DNA of 64,000 bases from Stenotrophomonas indicatrix (GCF_002750975.1 NZ_PEJS01000001.1:3472001-3536000); one strand, 5' to 3'; counted from the first letter of the stretch, positions 1 through 8,575 are shown. Numbers and translations are program-made. Notes: generated from the letters alone by a model not told the origin.

Positions 1-375
1 GCGGTTTCATCCACGCATGGCGTGGATCTGCCGTAGAGCCAGGCCACGCCTGGCTGCCTTTGTTAGACGCCAACCTTGGTTGGCGCCGGGAAGATTCATC
101 CACGCATCGCGTGGATCTACCGTAGAGCCAGGCCATGCCTGGCTGCCTTTGGTAGACGCCAACCTTGGTTGGCGCCGGCGGTTTCATCCACGCATGGCGT
201 GGATCTGCCGTAGAGCCAGGCCACGCCTGGCTGCCTTTGGTAGACGCCAACCTTGGGTGCCGCCGGCGAGATTCATCCACGCATGGCGTGGATCTACTGG
301 GCATCTACGCGCATCTGAAAGTTTCAGCCACACGCGATGTGGATCCAGAGTAGAGCCAGGCCATGCCTGGCTGCC
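1..375. repeat. Tandem array of composite REP (SMAG-like) units
   Basis: No gene is present here. A unit of about 88-89 bp recurs: the CATCCACGCAT motif starts at 8, 97, 185 and 274. Each unit joins three small palindromes: a CCACGC/GCGTGG stem, a GTAGAGCCAGGC/GCCTGGCT stem, and a GCCAACC/GGTTGGC stem. The last copy (about 274-375) is degenerate and runs into the 3' end of the vanZ-like gene. GTAG-headed palindromes are the known SMAG REP family of S. maltophilia; calling these composite units SMAG is by motif only. Confidence 0.8.
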
Positions 376-768
376 TTACCCCCGCCAGCGCAGCAGCATG
401 TCGCGCAGCGGGGTCAATGCGGTAGCCATCCCCGCCAACACGCCAACGGTATTGGCCACCGCATCCATCGGATCGGCCATGCGGTTGCTGGTCAACGCGC
501 CCTGCGCGAACTCGATGCCGACGCCCATCAGCACTAGGCCAGCACCCACCCACAGCAGCGGGCGGCCACGCCGGAACAACTGCACCGCGCTGCCAGCCAG
601 GATGAAATAAGCCAGGAAATGCTCGCCCTTGTCGCTGTTTTCCGGCAGCGGGATCGGCGGCGGCGGAATCAGGCAGACCACGATCACCGTCAGCACCGCC
701 AACACCCACAACGCGGTCCACAGTCGTGGCCGCCGCAGCGGCTTGATCACCGGCAACGCTGCACTCAC
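376..768 (-). CDS. VanZ-like family membrane protein
   Basis: A 130-residue integral membrane protein with hydrophobic segments near residues 18-36, 50-65, 70-90 and 103-118. It carries the VanZ-family pattern: DKGEHF near 46-51, E86-x-x-Q89, and an R-x-x-D-x-x-DA-x-AN run at 96-105. The family is named for teicoplanin-resistance VanZ, but most chromosomal members have no known role and resistance should not be inferred. Its start overlaps the stop of the upstream methyltransferase gene by 4 bp, so the two are probably translationally coupled. Confidence 0.85.
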   Translation of the reverse strand: MSAALPVIKPLRRPRLWTALWVLAVLTVIVVCLIPPPPIPLPENSDKGEHFLAYFILAGSAVQLFRRGRPLLWVGAGLVLMGVGIEFAQGALTSNRMADPMDAVANTVGVLAGMATALTPLRDMLLRWRG

Positions 769-1949
769 AGGCGCCAGCTCAGGTCGCCCAGTTCGAAGGC
801 CGGTTCGAAATCGACGTCGCGCTGCAGGCCAATGGCCTGGAAACGCTCGCCCATCTCCGTTGGCAGGGTCAGCTTCTTCACCTGGTCGCGCAACTGGATG
901 CGGCCCACTTCATCGGTGCGCTCCTCGGCCAGGGTCAGTACCTGGTCCAGGCCGTTGCCGAGCAGGAAACTGGCCTGGCTGCAGTACCCAGCCAATTCAA
1001 ATCCGCCATGCAGGCCGGCCTCGGCCATGGCAGTGAAATCGACCGATGCGGTGATGTCCTGCAGGCCCGGCCAACGATGGATCTCGTTGTGCACGTGGTG
1101 ACGGTAGAACGCGCGCACGGTGCCGTCATCGCGTTCTTCCTGGTAGAACTCGCCACGGTTGTAGCCGTAGTCCACGAACAACATCGCGCCGCGCCGCAGG
1201 CCACCGGCCACCGCCTGCAGCCAGAACGGCAGCTGCGGCAGAACTTCGGAACGGTAGCCGTCGGCAAAGGGCTTTTCCAGGTAGCGCTCGAGATGACGCA
1301 CCGCGCCGTTGAGCAGCAGGTCGGCCGGCTGCGCGCCACGGATGAAGTTGCCTTGCCCGTCCAGTTCGACGGTTTCCTCGTATACCTCGCCGTCCTTGAT
1401 GAGGAAGCGCGGTGTCGGCAGCGCATCGATCACCTCGTTGGCGAACACCACGCCGTCCCAGTCGTCCTCGAACGGACGATCAAGCCATTCCACCCGGCCG
1501 GCCAGTTCGGGCGGCAGGTTCTGCTGCAGGCGCTCCTGCTGGCGCTGGCGCAGGTCCGCACTGGGCTCGAGGATCGCGTAGCGGGCCGGCAGCGCCTCCA
1601 GCTCGGCCAGGCGCAGCAGCACCGCCTCGGCGAAGGCGCCGGTACCGCCGCCCAGTTCCAGCATCCGTGCGTGCGCATCGAGCTGGCCGAACACCGGCGC
1701 CAGTGCATTGGCCACGCTGCCGGCGAACAGGCTGCCGAGTTCCGGTGCGGTGGTGAAATCGCCGCTGCCGCCGAATTTGCTGGCACCGGCGCTGTAGTAG
1801 CCCCAGCCCGGCGTGTACAGGCACAGCTCCATGAAGCGGGAGAACGGCATCGCCCCCCCCTGTGCGAGGATCTCGGCACGCAGGGCGGCGGCCAGTTGAT
1901 CGCTGTGGGCCAGGGCATCGGCTTCGGGCAGGGGGAAGGTAGGCTGCAT
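765..1949 (-). CDS. MidA/NDUFAF7-type SAM-dependent methyltransferase
   Basis: A 394-residue protein of the DUF185 (MidA) family. The SAM-binding LELGGGTG motif lies at about residues 97-104, preceded by the family-typical PGWGYYS and DFTTAPE segments (about 47-70). Mitochondrial NDUFAF7 methylates an arginine of complex I; the bacterial substrate is not known from sequence. It is the first gene of a pair with the vanZ-like gene and is divergent from the pteridine reductase gene, sharing a 59-bp intergenic region with it. Confidence 0.88.
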   Translation of the reverse strand: MQPTFPLPEADALAHSDQLAAALRAEILAQGGAMPFSRFMELCLYTPGWGYYSAGASKFGGSGDFTTAPELGSLFAGSVANALAPVFGQLDAHARMLELGGGTGAFAEAVLLRLAELEALPARYAILEPSADLRQRQQERLQQNLPPELAGRVEWLDRPFEDDWDGVVFANEVIDALPTPRFLIKDGEVYEETVELDGQGNFIRGAQPADLLLNGAVRHLERYLEKPFADGYRSEVLPQLPFWLQAVAGGLRRGAMLFVDYGYNRGEFYQEERDDGTVRAFYRHHVHNEIHRWPGLQDITASVDFTAMAEAGLHGGFELAGYCSQASFLLGNGLDQVLTLAEERTDEVGRIQLRDQVKKLTLPTEMGERFQAIGLQRDVDFEPAFELGDLSWRL

Positions 1950-2008
1950 GGCGTCTTCGAATGCGGTGACAATGGTGCACAGGATAGCCGAGCCTTGGAG
2001 GACCCTCG

Positions 2009-2746
2009 ATGAGTGACACCGCCCCCGTGGCCCTGATCACCGGCAGCGCACGCCGGATCGGCGCGGCCATCGCCCGCCAGTTCCACGCCTGTGGCTGGTC
2101 GGTGGTGCTGCACGCCCATACCTCCAGCGCCGAACTGCAGCAGGCCGCCTTCAACCTGGACAACGAGCGCCCCGGCAGCGTGCTGGCGTTGCAGGCCGAC
2201 CTGCGCGACGCCGATGCCCTGGCCGATCTGGTCGAGCAGGCGGTCACCCACTTCGGCCGCCTGGATGCGCTGGTCAACAACGCCTCCAATTTCTTCCCCA
2301 CCCCGCTCGGCCAGGTCACCGCCGAGGCGATGGACGAGCTGTACGCGGTCAACGCGCGCGCGCCGCTGCTGCTGGCCCAGGCCGCCGCGCCTTACCTGCG
2401 CCGCCAGCACGGCTGCATCGTCAACCTGACCGATCTGCACGGCACTGACCCGATGCGCGACCACATTGCCTACACGATGGCCAAGGCCGCGCTGGAAATG
2501 GCGACCCGCTCGCTGGCGCTGGAACTGGCGCCGAAGGTGCGGGTGAACGCGGTGGCACCCGGTGCGATCCTGTGGCCGGAACAGGGCAAGGACGATTTCG
2601 CCCGCGAGGCGCTGCTGGCGCGCACGCCGCTGGCGCGGATCGGCACCGTCGAAGAAATCGCCGAAGCGGTTTACTGGCTGGCGGCCGAGGCCAGCTTCGT
2701 CACCGGCCACACGTTGCGCGTGGATGGTGGGCGTACGGTCAGCTGA
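2009..2746 (+). CDS. Pteridine reductase (SDR family, PTR1/FolM-like)
   Basis: A 245-residue short-chain dehydrogenase expected to reduce dihydro-pteridines or folates with NADPH. The cofactor motif TGSARRIG (11-18) has the arginine pair of pteridine reductases instead of the usual TGxxxGxG. NNAS is at 90-93 and the catalytic Y-x3-K at Y155/K159. The usual SDR catalytic Ser is replaced by Asp142, 13 residues before the Tyr, the same spacing as the Asp/Tyr pair of trypanosomatid PTR1. The neighbouring folK supports a pterin role. The start has a purine-rich TTGGAGGACC upstream. Confidence 0.9.
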   Translation: MSDTAPVALITGSARRIGAAIARQFHACGWSVVLHAHTSSAELQQAAFNLDNERPGSVLALQADLRDADALADLVEQAVTHFGRLDALVNNASNFFPTPLGQVTAEAMDELYAVNARAPLLLAQAAAPYLRRQHGCIVNLTDLHGTDPMRDHIAYTMAKAALEMATRSLALELAPKVRVNAVAPGAILWPEQGKDDFAREALLARTPLARIGTVEEIAEAVYWLAAEASFVTGHTLRVDGGRTVS

Positions 2747-2751
2747 AATGT

Positions 2752-2799
2752 TGCCGGGCATGGCCCGGCACTACCGGTAGCGCCGGGCCATGCCCGGCG
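2752..2799. repeat. Inverted pair of GTAG REPs (GCCGGGC-x-GCCCGGC type)
   Basis: Two oppositely oriented REPs abut: TTGCCGGGCATGGCCCGGCA then GTAGCGCCGGGCCATGCCC. They lie between the convergent pteridine reductase and folK genes and could form a long hairpin that separates the two transcripts. Confidence 0.85.
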
Positions 2800-2822
2800 A
2801 GCGCAGCGGCAACAACAACCCA

Positions 2823-3308
2823 TCATTCCAGGTCCACGACCTCGAACGCTTCACCAAACTGCTTGTGCGCGCGCCACAGCGTGGCCAGGTCCAGGCCGCT
2901 GACCGGATCGACGAAGTCCGGGGCGATGTCAGCCAGCGGCTTCAGCACGAAGGCATGCTTCAGTTCCGGGCGCGGAATACGCAGATGGCCGGGGCCCTCC
3001 ACCACCAGGTCGCCATAGAACACCACATCGACGTCCAGGGTCCGGTCGGAGAAGCGCGGGCCGCTGCGGTCACGACCATGCGCATCTTCCAGCGCATGCA
3101 GCCAGTCATCCAGTTCCTGCAGCGGCAGGTCGGTCTCGAGGGCAACGCCGTTGTTGAGGAAGGCCGGGCCGTCGAAACCGACGGCAGCGGTGCGGTAGGC
3201 GGCAGACACCTGCAGCGCGCCAAAGCGCTCGCGCAGGGCCGCCACCGCAGCGTGGAGGTAGCGGCGGGGATGGACGTTGCTGCCCAGGCTCAGGAGCACG
3301 GTGGTCAT
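2823..3308 (-). CDS. folK: 6-hydroxymethyl-7,8-dihydropterin pyrophosphokinase
   Basis: A 161-residue HPPK, the normal family length. It transfers pyrophosphate from ATP to 6-hydroxymethyl-dihydropterin in folate synthesis. The N-terminal LLSLGSN strand-turn and the HPPK signature GPRFSDRTLDVDVV (about 83-96, with the two magnesium-binding Asp) are intact. The gene is convergent with the pteridine reductase gene and divergent from the Anbu-like gene, so it looks monocistronic. It is not next to folB or folP in this window. Confidence 0.95.
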   Translation of the reverse strand: MTTVLLSLGSNVHPRRYLHAAVAALRERFGALQVSAAYRTAAVGFDGPAFLNNGVALETDLPLQELDDWLHALEDAHGRDRSGPRFSDRTLDVDVVFYGDLVVEGPGHLRIPRPELKHAFVLKPLADIAPDFVDPVSGLDLATLWRAHKQFGEAFEVVDLE

Positions 3309-3401
3309 GCGGTTCCGGTGACGGCAATCAGGTGGAGCGCGGGCATGCCATCGTCACAACGGCCTGCCTACAATCCGGGACGCATATGATAGGGCACCGA
3401 C

Positions 3402-4145
3402 ATGACCTATTGCGTTGGAATCGAGGTGGACGAGGGCCTGGTCTTCGCCGCCGACACCCGCACCAATGCCGCGCTGGACGATGTCCGCGTGCACCGCAAA
3501 CTGCACGTGTTCGAATATCCCGGCCAGGCCGCCTATGTGGTGATGGCCGCTGGCAACCTGGCCACGACCCAGTTGCTGGTGTCGCGGCTGAAGCGCGATG
3601 CCGAGGAGCGGCGCACGCCGAACCTGCGCGACATGGCCCATCTGTTCGAGGCTGCGGCCTACGTCGGCTCCCTGCTGGTGGACAGCCAGGTACAGAGCCA
3701 GCACACCGAGCATGGCCACGACGGGGTGAACACCCAGGCGACGCTGATCTTCGGTGGACAGATTGCCGGTGAACAGCCTGGCCTGTACATGGTCTATCCG
3801 CTGGGCAACGCCATTGCCGCCTCGCCGGAGACGCCCTATCTGCAGATCGGTGAGTCCAAGTACGGCAAGCCGATCCTGGACCGCATCCTGACCCCGTCCA
3901 CGCGCCTGGAAGATGCCGCACGCACGGCGATCGTCTCGCTGGATTCGACCATCCGTTCCAACCTGTCGGTGGGCCTGCCGGTCGACCTGGCGCTGCTGCG
4001 CGCCGGCGAACTGCGGATCAGCCAGCAGCTGCGGCTGGGCGCCGATTCGCCGCTGTATGCCGACATCCACCAGAACTGGTCGCGACGGCTGGAACAGGCG
4101 GTGGAAAGCCTGCCGCGGTTCCCGTGGGAACCCCAGGACCGGTAG
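3402..4145 (+). CDS. Anbu-type proteasome homologue (N-terminal nucleophile peptidase)
   Basis: A 247-residue 20S-proteasome-beta-like protein. The chain begins Met-Thr, so Met removal would expose Thr1. Asp17 (in AADTRTNA) and Lys32 (in HRKLHVF) follow at near the usual Thr/Asp/Lys active-site spacing. Length and sequence fit the Anbu subfamily rather than HslV. Anbu genes elsewhere usually sit with an alpha-E protein, a circularly permuted ATP-grasp protein and a transglutaminase; none is adjacent here. A REP pair follows it, and it is convergent with the hybrid kinase gene. No physiological substrate is known. Confidence 0.88.
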   Translation: MTYCVGIEVDEGLVFAADTRTNAALDDVRVHRKLHVFEYPGQAAYVVMAAGNLATTQLLVSRLKRDAEERRTPNLRDMAHLFEAAAYVGSLLVDSQVQSQHTEHGHDGVNTQATLIFGGQIAGEQPGLYMVYPLGNAIAASPETPYLQIGESKYGKPILDRILTPSTRLEDAARTAIVSLDSTIRSNLSVGLPVDLALLRAGELRISQQLRLGADSPLYADIHQNWSRRLEQAVESLPRFPWEPQDR

Positions 4146-4213
4146 TGCCGGCCGCTGGCCGGCAACCGCAATGATCCGACCACACGCAGATGCCGGCCAG
4201 CGGCCGGCACTAC
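4142..4213. repeat. Inverted pair of GTAG REPs (GCCGGCC-x-GGCCGGC type)
   Basis: GTAGTGCCGGCCGCTGGCC and its inverse, ending GGCCGGCACTAC, are separated by about 26 bp. They lie directly between the convergent Anbu-like and hybrid kinase genes. Confidence 0.85.
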
Positions 4214-4220
4214 CCCTGTT

Positions 4221-5732
4221 TCAGCCCAGCGCGTCGGCCACCGCGCGGAAGACCTGCTGCATCTGCAGCGGCTTGCGCAGCAGGTGCACCTCGATGCCAG
4301 CGGGGAACACATCTTCGGGCATCTCCCCGGCAGCGTCTTCCAGCACCAGTGCCGGGCCGCGGTAGCCGAGCGTGGCCATTTCGCCCAGCAGTTGGCTGGC
4401 CGACAACAGCTTGGAGCCGGCATCGGCAATCACCAGCGCCGGCATCGCCTCCTGCTGCATCCAGCGCAGCGCAGCCGGGCCATCGGAGGCCAACTGCAGC
4501 TGATAGCCCTGGCTGGACAGTGCATTGCCCAACAGCGACAGGCGGGTGGCTTCCCCATCGACCACCAGGATCGACTGGCCACTGCCCAGTGCCACGAGCT
4601 GTTCGATCGGTTCGCCGCCCTCGGCGCTGGCATGCATCGGCAAGCGCAGCTCGAAGCAGGTGCCCCGCCCCAGCTGGCTGTCGACGTGGATGCTGCCACC
4701 GGCACCTTCAACGATGCGCTTGCAGGAAATCAGGCCCAGCCCGGTGCCATCGGCCTTGGTGGTGAAGAACGGGTTGAACAGGTGCGACAACGTGTCCGCA
4801 TCCATGCCGGTGCCTTCATCGACCACCGCGATGCGCAGCCAGTCCTCGCCATCGCGCTGGCCACCATGGCTGGCGGTCAGGCTCAGGTTGCCACCCTGGG
4901 GCATCGCCTGGATCGCGTTGAGCGCCAGGTTCAACAACACCTGCTGCAGCTCGGTGTAGTTGGCATCGACCACCAGCCCCTCATCCTCGACCACCAGGTC
5001 CAGGCGGACGCCATCGGGCACGTTGCTGCGCAACAGCAGCGCCACGGCCTGGAACAGGTCATCGATGTGGATGCGTTCGCTGGCCTTGCGCGAACCGCGC
5101 ACGAACGACAGCATCGATTCGGCCATCTCATGGCCACGGCGACCGCATTCGGCGATCACGTCGGCCAGGTGGTGCAGCTGCGGATCTTCGGTACGCGCCT
5201 TCAGCAGGTCCGGCATGATCAGCAGCGGCTGCAGGATGTTGCGCAGATCGTGGCTGAGCCCGGCGGCCAGCAACGACAGGCTTTCCAGCCGTTGCGCGCG
5301 CATCAGCTCGGTTTCCACCCGCGAGCGCTCGATGGCGCTGCGTGCCTCACGCACCGCGCGCGCCACGGCCGACGGCAGGCGCGCCGGCTGGTGCTTGATG
5401 ATGTAGTCGTTGGCTCCCTTCTGCAGGGCCGCCACCGCATTCTCCTCGCCCATGGTGCCGGAGACGAAGATGAAAGGTACCTCCGGCAACGCATCGCGCA
5501 CGATGCGCAGCGCGTCGTCGCCGGAGAAACCGGGCATGCTCAGGTCGGACAGCACGATGTCCGGCTGGAAGCGCGCCAGCGCATGGCGCAGGTCGTCCGC
5601 GCTCTCGACACGCTCGAAGGTGGCCTCAAGGCCTGCATCGAGCATCTGTTCGGACATCAGCTCGGCATCCTCCGGGGAATCTTCCACCAGCAGGATGCGC
5701 AATGCGCCGAGCGCGGGACCGGTCAGGGGCAT
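4221..5732 (-). CDS. Hybrid histidine kinase with N-terminal receiver and degenerate C-terminal receiver
   Basis: A 503-residue soluble protein with no membrane segment. Domains in order: receiver (about 11-130, phospho-acceptor Asp63 in VLSDLSMPG, Lys112); kinase core with phospho-His160 in GLSHDLRN; HATPase (about 225-370) with N box NLALNAIQ, G1 VVDEGTGMD and G2 GTGLGL; and a second receiver-like domain (about 385-500). In the last domain the acidic pair reads VVDGE instead of DD, although an Asp (ADAGS) and a Lys (RKPLQ) remain. Third gene of a tight three-gene signalling operon, 4 bp after the response regulator gene. Signal and output are unknown. Confidence 0.88.
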   Translation of the reverse strand: MPLTGPALGALRILLVEDSPEDAELMSEQMLDAGLEATFERVESADDLRHALARFQPDIVLSDLSMPGFSGDDALRIVRDALPEVPFIFVSGTMGEENAVAALQKGANDYIIKHQPARLPSAVARAVREARSAIERSRVETELMRAQRLESLSLLAAGLSHDLRNILQPLLIMPDLLKARTEDPQLHHLADVIAECGRRGHEMAESMLSFVRGSRKASERIHIDDLFQAVALLLRSNVPDGVRLDLVVEDEGLVVDANYTELQQVLLNLALNAIQAMPQGGNLSLTASHGGQRDGEDWLRIAVVDEGTGMDADTLSHLFNPFFTTKADGTGLGLISCKRIVEGAGGSIHVDSQLGRGTCFELRLPMHASAEGGEPIEQLVALGSGQSILVVDGEATRLSLLGNALSSQGYQLQLASDGPAALRWMQQEAMPALVIADAGSKLLSASQLLGEMATLGYRGPALVLEDAAGEMPEDVFPAGIEVHLLRKPLQMQQVFRAVADALG

Positions 5733-5736
5733 GGGC

Positions 5737-6177
5737 CTACTCGATCTCCGGAGCCTGGTTGATCAGTGCCCAGAACTTGCCCAAGGTCTGCACTGCGCCG
5801 AAGAACTGGTCCACGTCCACCGGCTTGACCACGTACGCGTTCACGCCCATGTCCCAGCTGCGGGCCAGGTCGCTTTCCTCGCGCGAGGAGGACAGGATCA
5901 CCACCGGCAACCGCTTCAGCTCATCGTGTTCGCGGATCTGCCGCAGCACTTCCAGGCCATCCATGCGCGGCATCTTGATATCCAGCAGCAGCACCGCCGG
6001 CAGGCCCTCTTCGCGGCTGGCGAAGGCGCCACGGCGCAGCAGGTAATCCATCACTTCCACGCCGTCTTCGACGTGCACGATGGGATTGGCCAGGCGCGCT
6101 TCCTGCAGCGCATCGATCGCCATTTCGGCGTCGGCCGGGCTGTCTTCGGCCAGGAGGATGGTGCGCAGCGTCGTCAT
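5737..6177 (-). CDS. Single-domain response regulator (Rcp1-like)
   Basis: A 146-residue stand-alone receiver. The acidic pocket is LAEDS (9-13), the phospho-acceptor is Asp66 in LLLDIKMPRMDG, and Lys118 lies in VVKPVD. The insert before the acceptor and the C-terminal FF-containing helix resemble Rcp1, the response regulator of cyanobacterial phytochromes. There is no DNA-binding domain, so it probably relays phosphate between the flanking kinases. Its start overlaps the kinase stop by 4 bp (ATGA type). Confidence 0.9.
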   Translation of the reverse strand: MTTLRTILLAEDSPADAEMAIDALQEARLANPIVHVEDGVEVMDYLLRRGAFASREEGLPAVLLLDIKMPRMDGLEVLRQIREHDELKRLPVVILSSSREESDLARSWDMGVNAYVVKPVDVDQFFGAVQTLGKFWALINQAPEIE

Positions 6178-7991
6178 GCGATGGGGCCCTGTTTGTCCGT
6201 GTCGAGCACGGGGGGAAGATAGAAGTGGAAGGTGGCGCCGGCATCCGGTGCGGCTTCGGCCCAGATGCGGCCGCCATGGCGGGTCAGCACCCTGCGAACG
6301 CTGGCCAGGCCGATACCGGTGCCGGGATAGTCGCTGGCCTTGTGCAGGCGCTGGAATACACCGAACAGCTTGCCGGCGTAGGCCATGTCAAAGCCTGCAC
6401 CATTGTCGCTGACCGTGAACTGATGACCGCCATCGGGCTGCTGCTGGTAGTCCACGCGGACCTTGGCCGGCTCGCGGTTGGCTGAATACTTCACCGCGTT
6501 GCCCAGCAGGTTCAGCCAGACCTGGCGCAGCATGTTTTCGTCGCCCACCACGATCGGCAGCGGCGCGATGCTCCACTCCACCTGATGGGCGTGGCCACTG
6601 CTCTCGGCTTCGCTCTGCACGTTCGCGTCGAGCATCGCGCGCGTATCGGCCACCAGCGACTGCATGTCCACGGTCTGCTGGCGCATCGCCACGCGGCCCA
6701 GGCGCGAATAGACCAGAAGGTCGTCGATCAACGTGGCCATGCGCCGCGCTGAACCGGAGATCACCCCCAGGTAGTGCTGGCTCTTCTCGTCGGCAGCCTC
6801 GCCCAGATGGCGAGACAGCTTGTCCGAGAAACCGGCGACATGGCGCAGCGGCGCGCGCAGGTCGTGCGACACCGAGTAGCTGAACGCTTCCAGTTCGCGG
6901 TTGACCTCCGAGACCTGGGCAACCTTGCCCTCCAGCTGCCGGTTCAGTTCTTCAACACGTGTCTGCACCGCACGCTGCACGGTCACATCGCTGACGGTCA
7001 GCAGCACCACTTCATCGTCGGTGTCAGGCAGCGGCATGCGCCGGGCGTTGAGCAGCATGTAACGGGACATGCCGTCGACGGTGCGTTGTTCGTGTTCGAA
7101 ATCCCACAGTTCGCGGCCGCGCAGCAACACATCGGCCAGACGCTGGCGCACCACCGGGTCACGCCACGCGCCCTCGCCTACGTCTTCCAGCAGCAGGCCG
7201 TCGGCGCGCTCATCCTGCAGCCCGTACAACTCGGAGAACGCGGGATTGTGCAGCTGCACGCGCAGCTCGCGATCCAGCAGCACGATCGGTTCGCGCACGG
7301 TCTGCAGCACCGACGCCGCGCGTGCCGCTGCGCGCTGCGACTGCCGCTCTGCCTGCAGGCGGCGGCCGATCTGCCGTTGCAGCAGCCACAGCACCAGGCC
7401 GAGCAGTGCCAGCTGCACCAGCAGCGAGCTCCACGACACGAAGTTGGTCTGCCGCTTCTGTCGCTCCGCCTGCGCGGTGCGCTGGGCCAGCAGCGCTTCC
7501 TCACTGGCCTGCAGCTCTTCCACCAGGCCGCGGATCGGGTAGCGCGTGCTCAGGTCCTGCACCAGCTCGCGCTGGTCGCTGTTCGGCTCGGACTTCGCCA
7601 GTTCACGCGCAACCCCCAGCCGGCCTTCCAGCATCGACTGGATGCGGCCGATGCGGATCAGCTGGTCGGGATTGTCGCGGGTCATCCGGCCCAGTTCGGC
7701 CAGACGCTCGGGGATGTCGTTGGCCTTGCCCATGCGCTCGCGCAGGCCCGGCGCGTCCACGCCCTTGGACAGCGTCAACGCAGCAGATTCGATGTCGCGC
7801 ACGTCGGTCTGCAGCTGCTGCAGGGCCACGGTCACCTGCTGGGTATGGGTCACCCAGCCCATGGCCAGTTCGTTGTCCTGCTGCAGTTTGCGCAGGGTCA
7901 ACCACGGGACCACGATGATGGCTGCCGCTGCCAGTGCCAAAGCAGGCAGTCGCCAGCGATCCCAGATGTCATCACTGAAAACCAGCGCCAT
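6174..7991 (-). CDS. Membrane sensor histidine kinase with periplasmic and PAS domains
   Basis: A 605-residue inner-membrane kinase. TM1 is at about 13-33 and TM2 at about 186-206, enclosing a roughly 150-residue helical periplasmic region of CHASE3-like character. A PAS domain (about 225-340), a coiled coil (about 340-370) and HisKA with phospho-His376 in SVSHDLRAPL follow. The HATPase has N box NLLGNAVKY, G1 DNGAGF and G2 GTGIGL. The HisKA/HATPase part is of the phytochrome-associated type, but there is no GAF or PHY domain, so it is not a photoreceptor by sequence. It is the first gene of the three-gene operon. Confidence 0.9.
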   Translation of the reverse strand: MALVFSDDIWDRWRLPALALAAAAIIVVPWLTLRKLQQDNELAMGWVTHTQQVTVALQQLQTDVRDIESAALTLSKGVDAPGLRERMGKANDIPERLAELGRMTRDNPDQLIRIGRIQSMLEGRLGVARELAKSEPNSDQRELVQDLSTRYPIRGLVEELQASEEALLAQRTAQAERQKRQTNFVSWSSLLVQLALLGLVLWLLQRQIGRRLQAERQSQRAAARAASVLQTVREPIVLLDRELRVQLHNPAFSELYGLQDERADGLLLEDVGEGAWRDPVVRQRLADVLLRGRELWDFEHEQRTVDGMSRYMLLNARRMPLPDTDDEVVLLTVSDVTVQRAVQTRVEELNRQLEGKVAQVSEVNRELEAFSYSVSHDLRAPLRHVAGFSDKLSRHLGEAADEKSQHYLGVISGSARRMATLIDDLLVYSRLGRVAMRQQTVDMQSLVADTRAMLDANVQSEAESSGHAHQVEWSIAPLPIVVGDENMLRQVWLNLLGNAVKYSANREPAKVRVDYQQQPDGGHQFTVSDNGAGFDMAYAGKLFGVFQRLHKASDYPGTGIGLASVRRVLTRHGGRIWAEAAPDAGATFHFYLPPVLDTDKQGPIA

Positions 7992-8143
7992 AGTTCCTCG
8001 TCAGCTCAGCCGGGGAGTGCGATCCGGGCAGGACCGGCCACGGCGGAACCGGCAATATAGCGCAGCCGGTCACATCTCTGGGGCAATGGGTCATTCGGCG
8101 GGGCGCCCACCAGCACGTATCGAGCAGGCGCCACAGCACAAAA

Positions 8144-8171
8144 CAGGGGCGCCCCCGTGGGAGCGCCCCTG
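8144..8171 (-). terminator. Rho-independent terminator of the BON gene
   Basis: A 9-bp stem (CAGGGGCGC / GCGCCCCTG) lies 20 bp past the BON stop. On the minus strand it is followed by TTTTG. Confidence 0.7.
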
Positions 8172-8191
8172 CCGATAACCTGCGGCGTCGA

Positions 8192-8575
8192 TCAACGCTT
8201 GGCGGCGCTGACCTTCAGTGCGGCGGCATCAACGCGGGTCACGCCCTTGATGCCCTTGGCGGTGGCGATGGCCTTGTCATGCTCGGCCTTGGTGGCAACG
8301 GTGCCACTCAGGCTGACCACGCCATTGACCGTCTCCACCTTTACTTCGGTACCCGGCACATTGCTGCTGGCGAGCAGATCGGCCTTGACCTTGGTGGTGA
8401 TCCAGCTGTCGGTGACCGGCTCGTTGGAATCATGGCGGTCTGCATGGGTCATCGCCGAATGATCGGTTTTCGGCGGGCTCTTCGCTGCGGCGTCCTGGGC
8501 GAATGCGGCCGAGGAGGACAGCGCCAGGCCCAGGGTGAGGGCGGAAGCCAACAGCGTACGGGTCGTGGTGCTCAT
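8192..8575 (-). CDS. Periplasmic BON-domain protein
   Basis: A 127-residue exported protein. A Sec signal peptide ends near AFA-Q (cleavage about 26/27), a charged linker follows, and one BON domain covers about 55-122 (VKVETVNGVVSLSGTV, then VTRVDAAALKV). BON domains of the OsmY type bind membranes or lipids and often protect under osmotic or envelope stress; that role here is inferred. The start is supported by AGGAGAA 8 bp upstream. The gene is monocistronic, with its own terminator. Confidence 0.88.
   Translation of the reverse strand: MSTTTRTLLASALTLGLALSSSAAFAQDAAAKSPPKTDHSAMTHADRHDSNEPVTDSWITTKVKADLLASSNVPGTEVKVETVNGVVSLSGTVATKAEHDKAIATAKGIKGVTRVDAAALKVSAAKR

Noticed and set aside
1..375. 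Regular spacing of repeats suggested a CRISPR array.
   Set aside because: The period is 88-89 bp, most of each unit is palindromic and repeated, there are no unique spacers, and no cas gene is present.
376..768. Glycopeptide-resistance gene because of the VanZ label.
   Set aside because: Chromosomal VanZ-like proteins are widespread and no other van gene is present; Gram-negatives are intrinsically insensitive.
6174..7991. Bacteriophytochrome, suggested by the phytochrome-like kinase core and Rcp1-like partner.
   Set aside because: There is no chromophore-binding GAF/PHY region; the sensor part is a periplasmic helical domain plus PAS.
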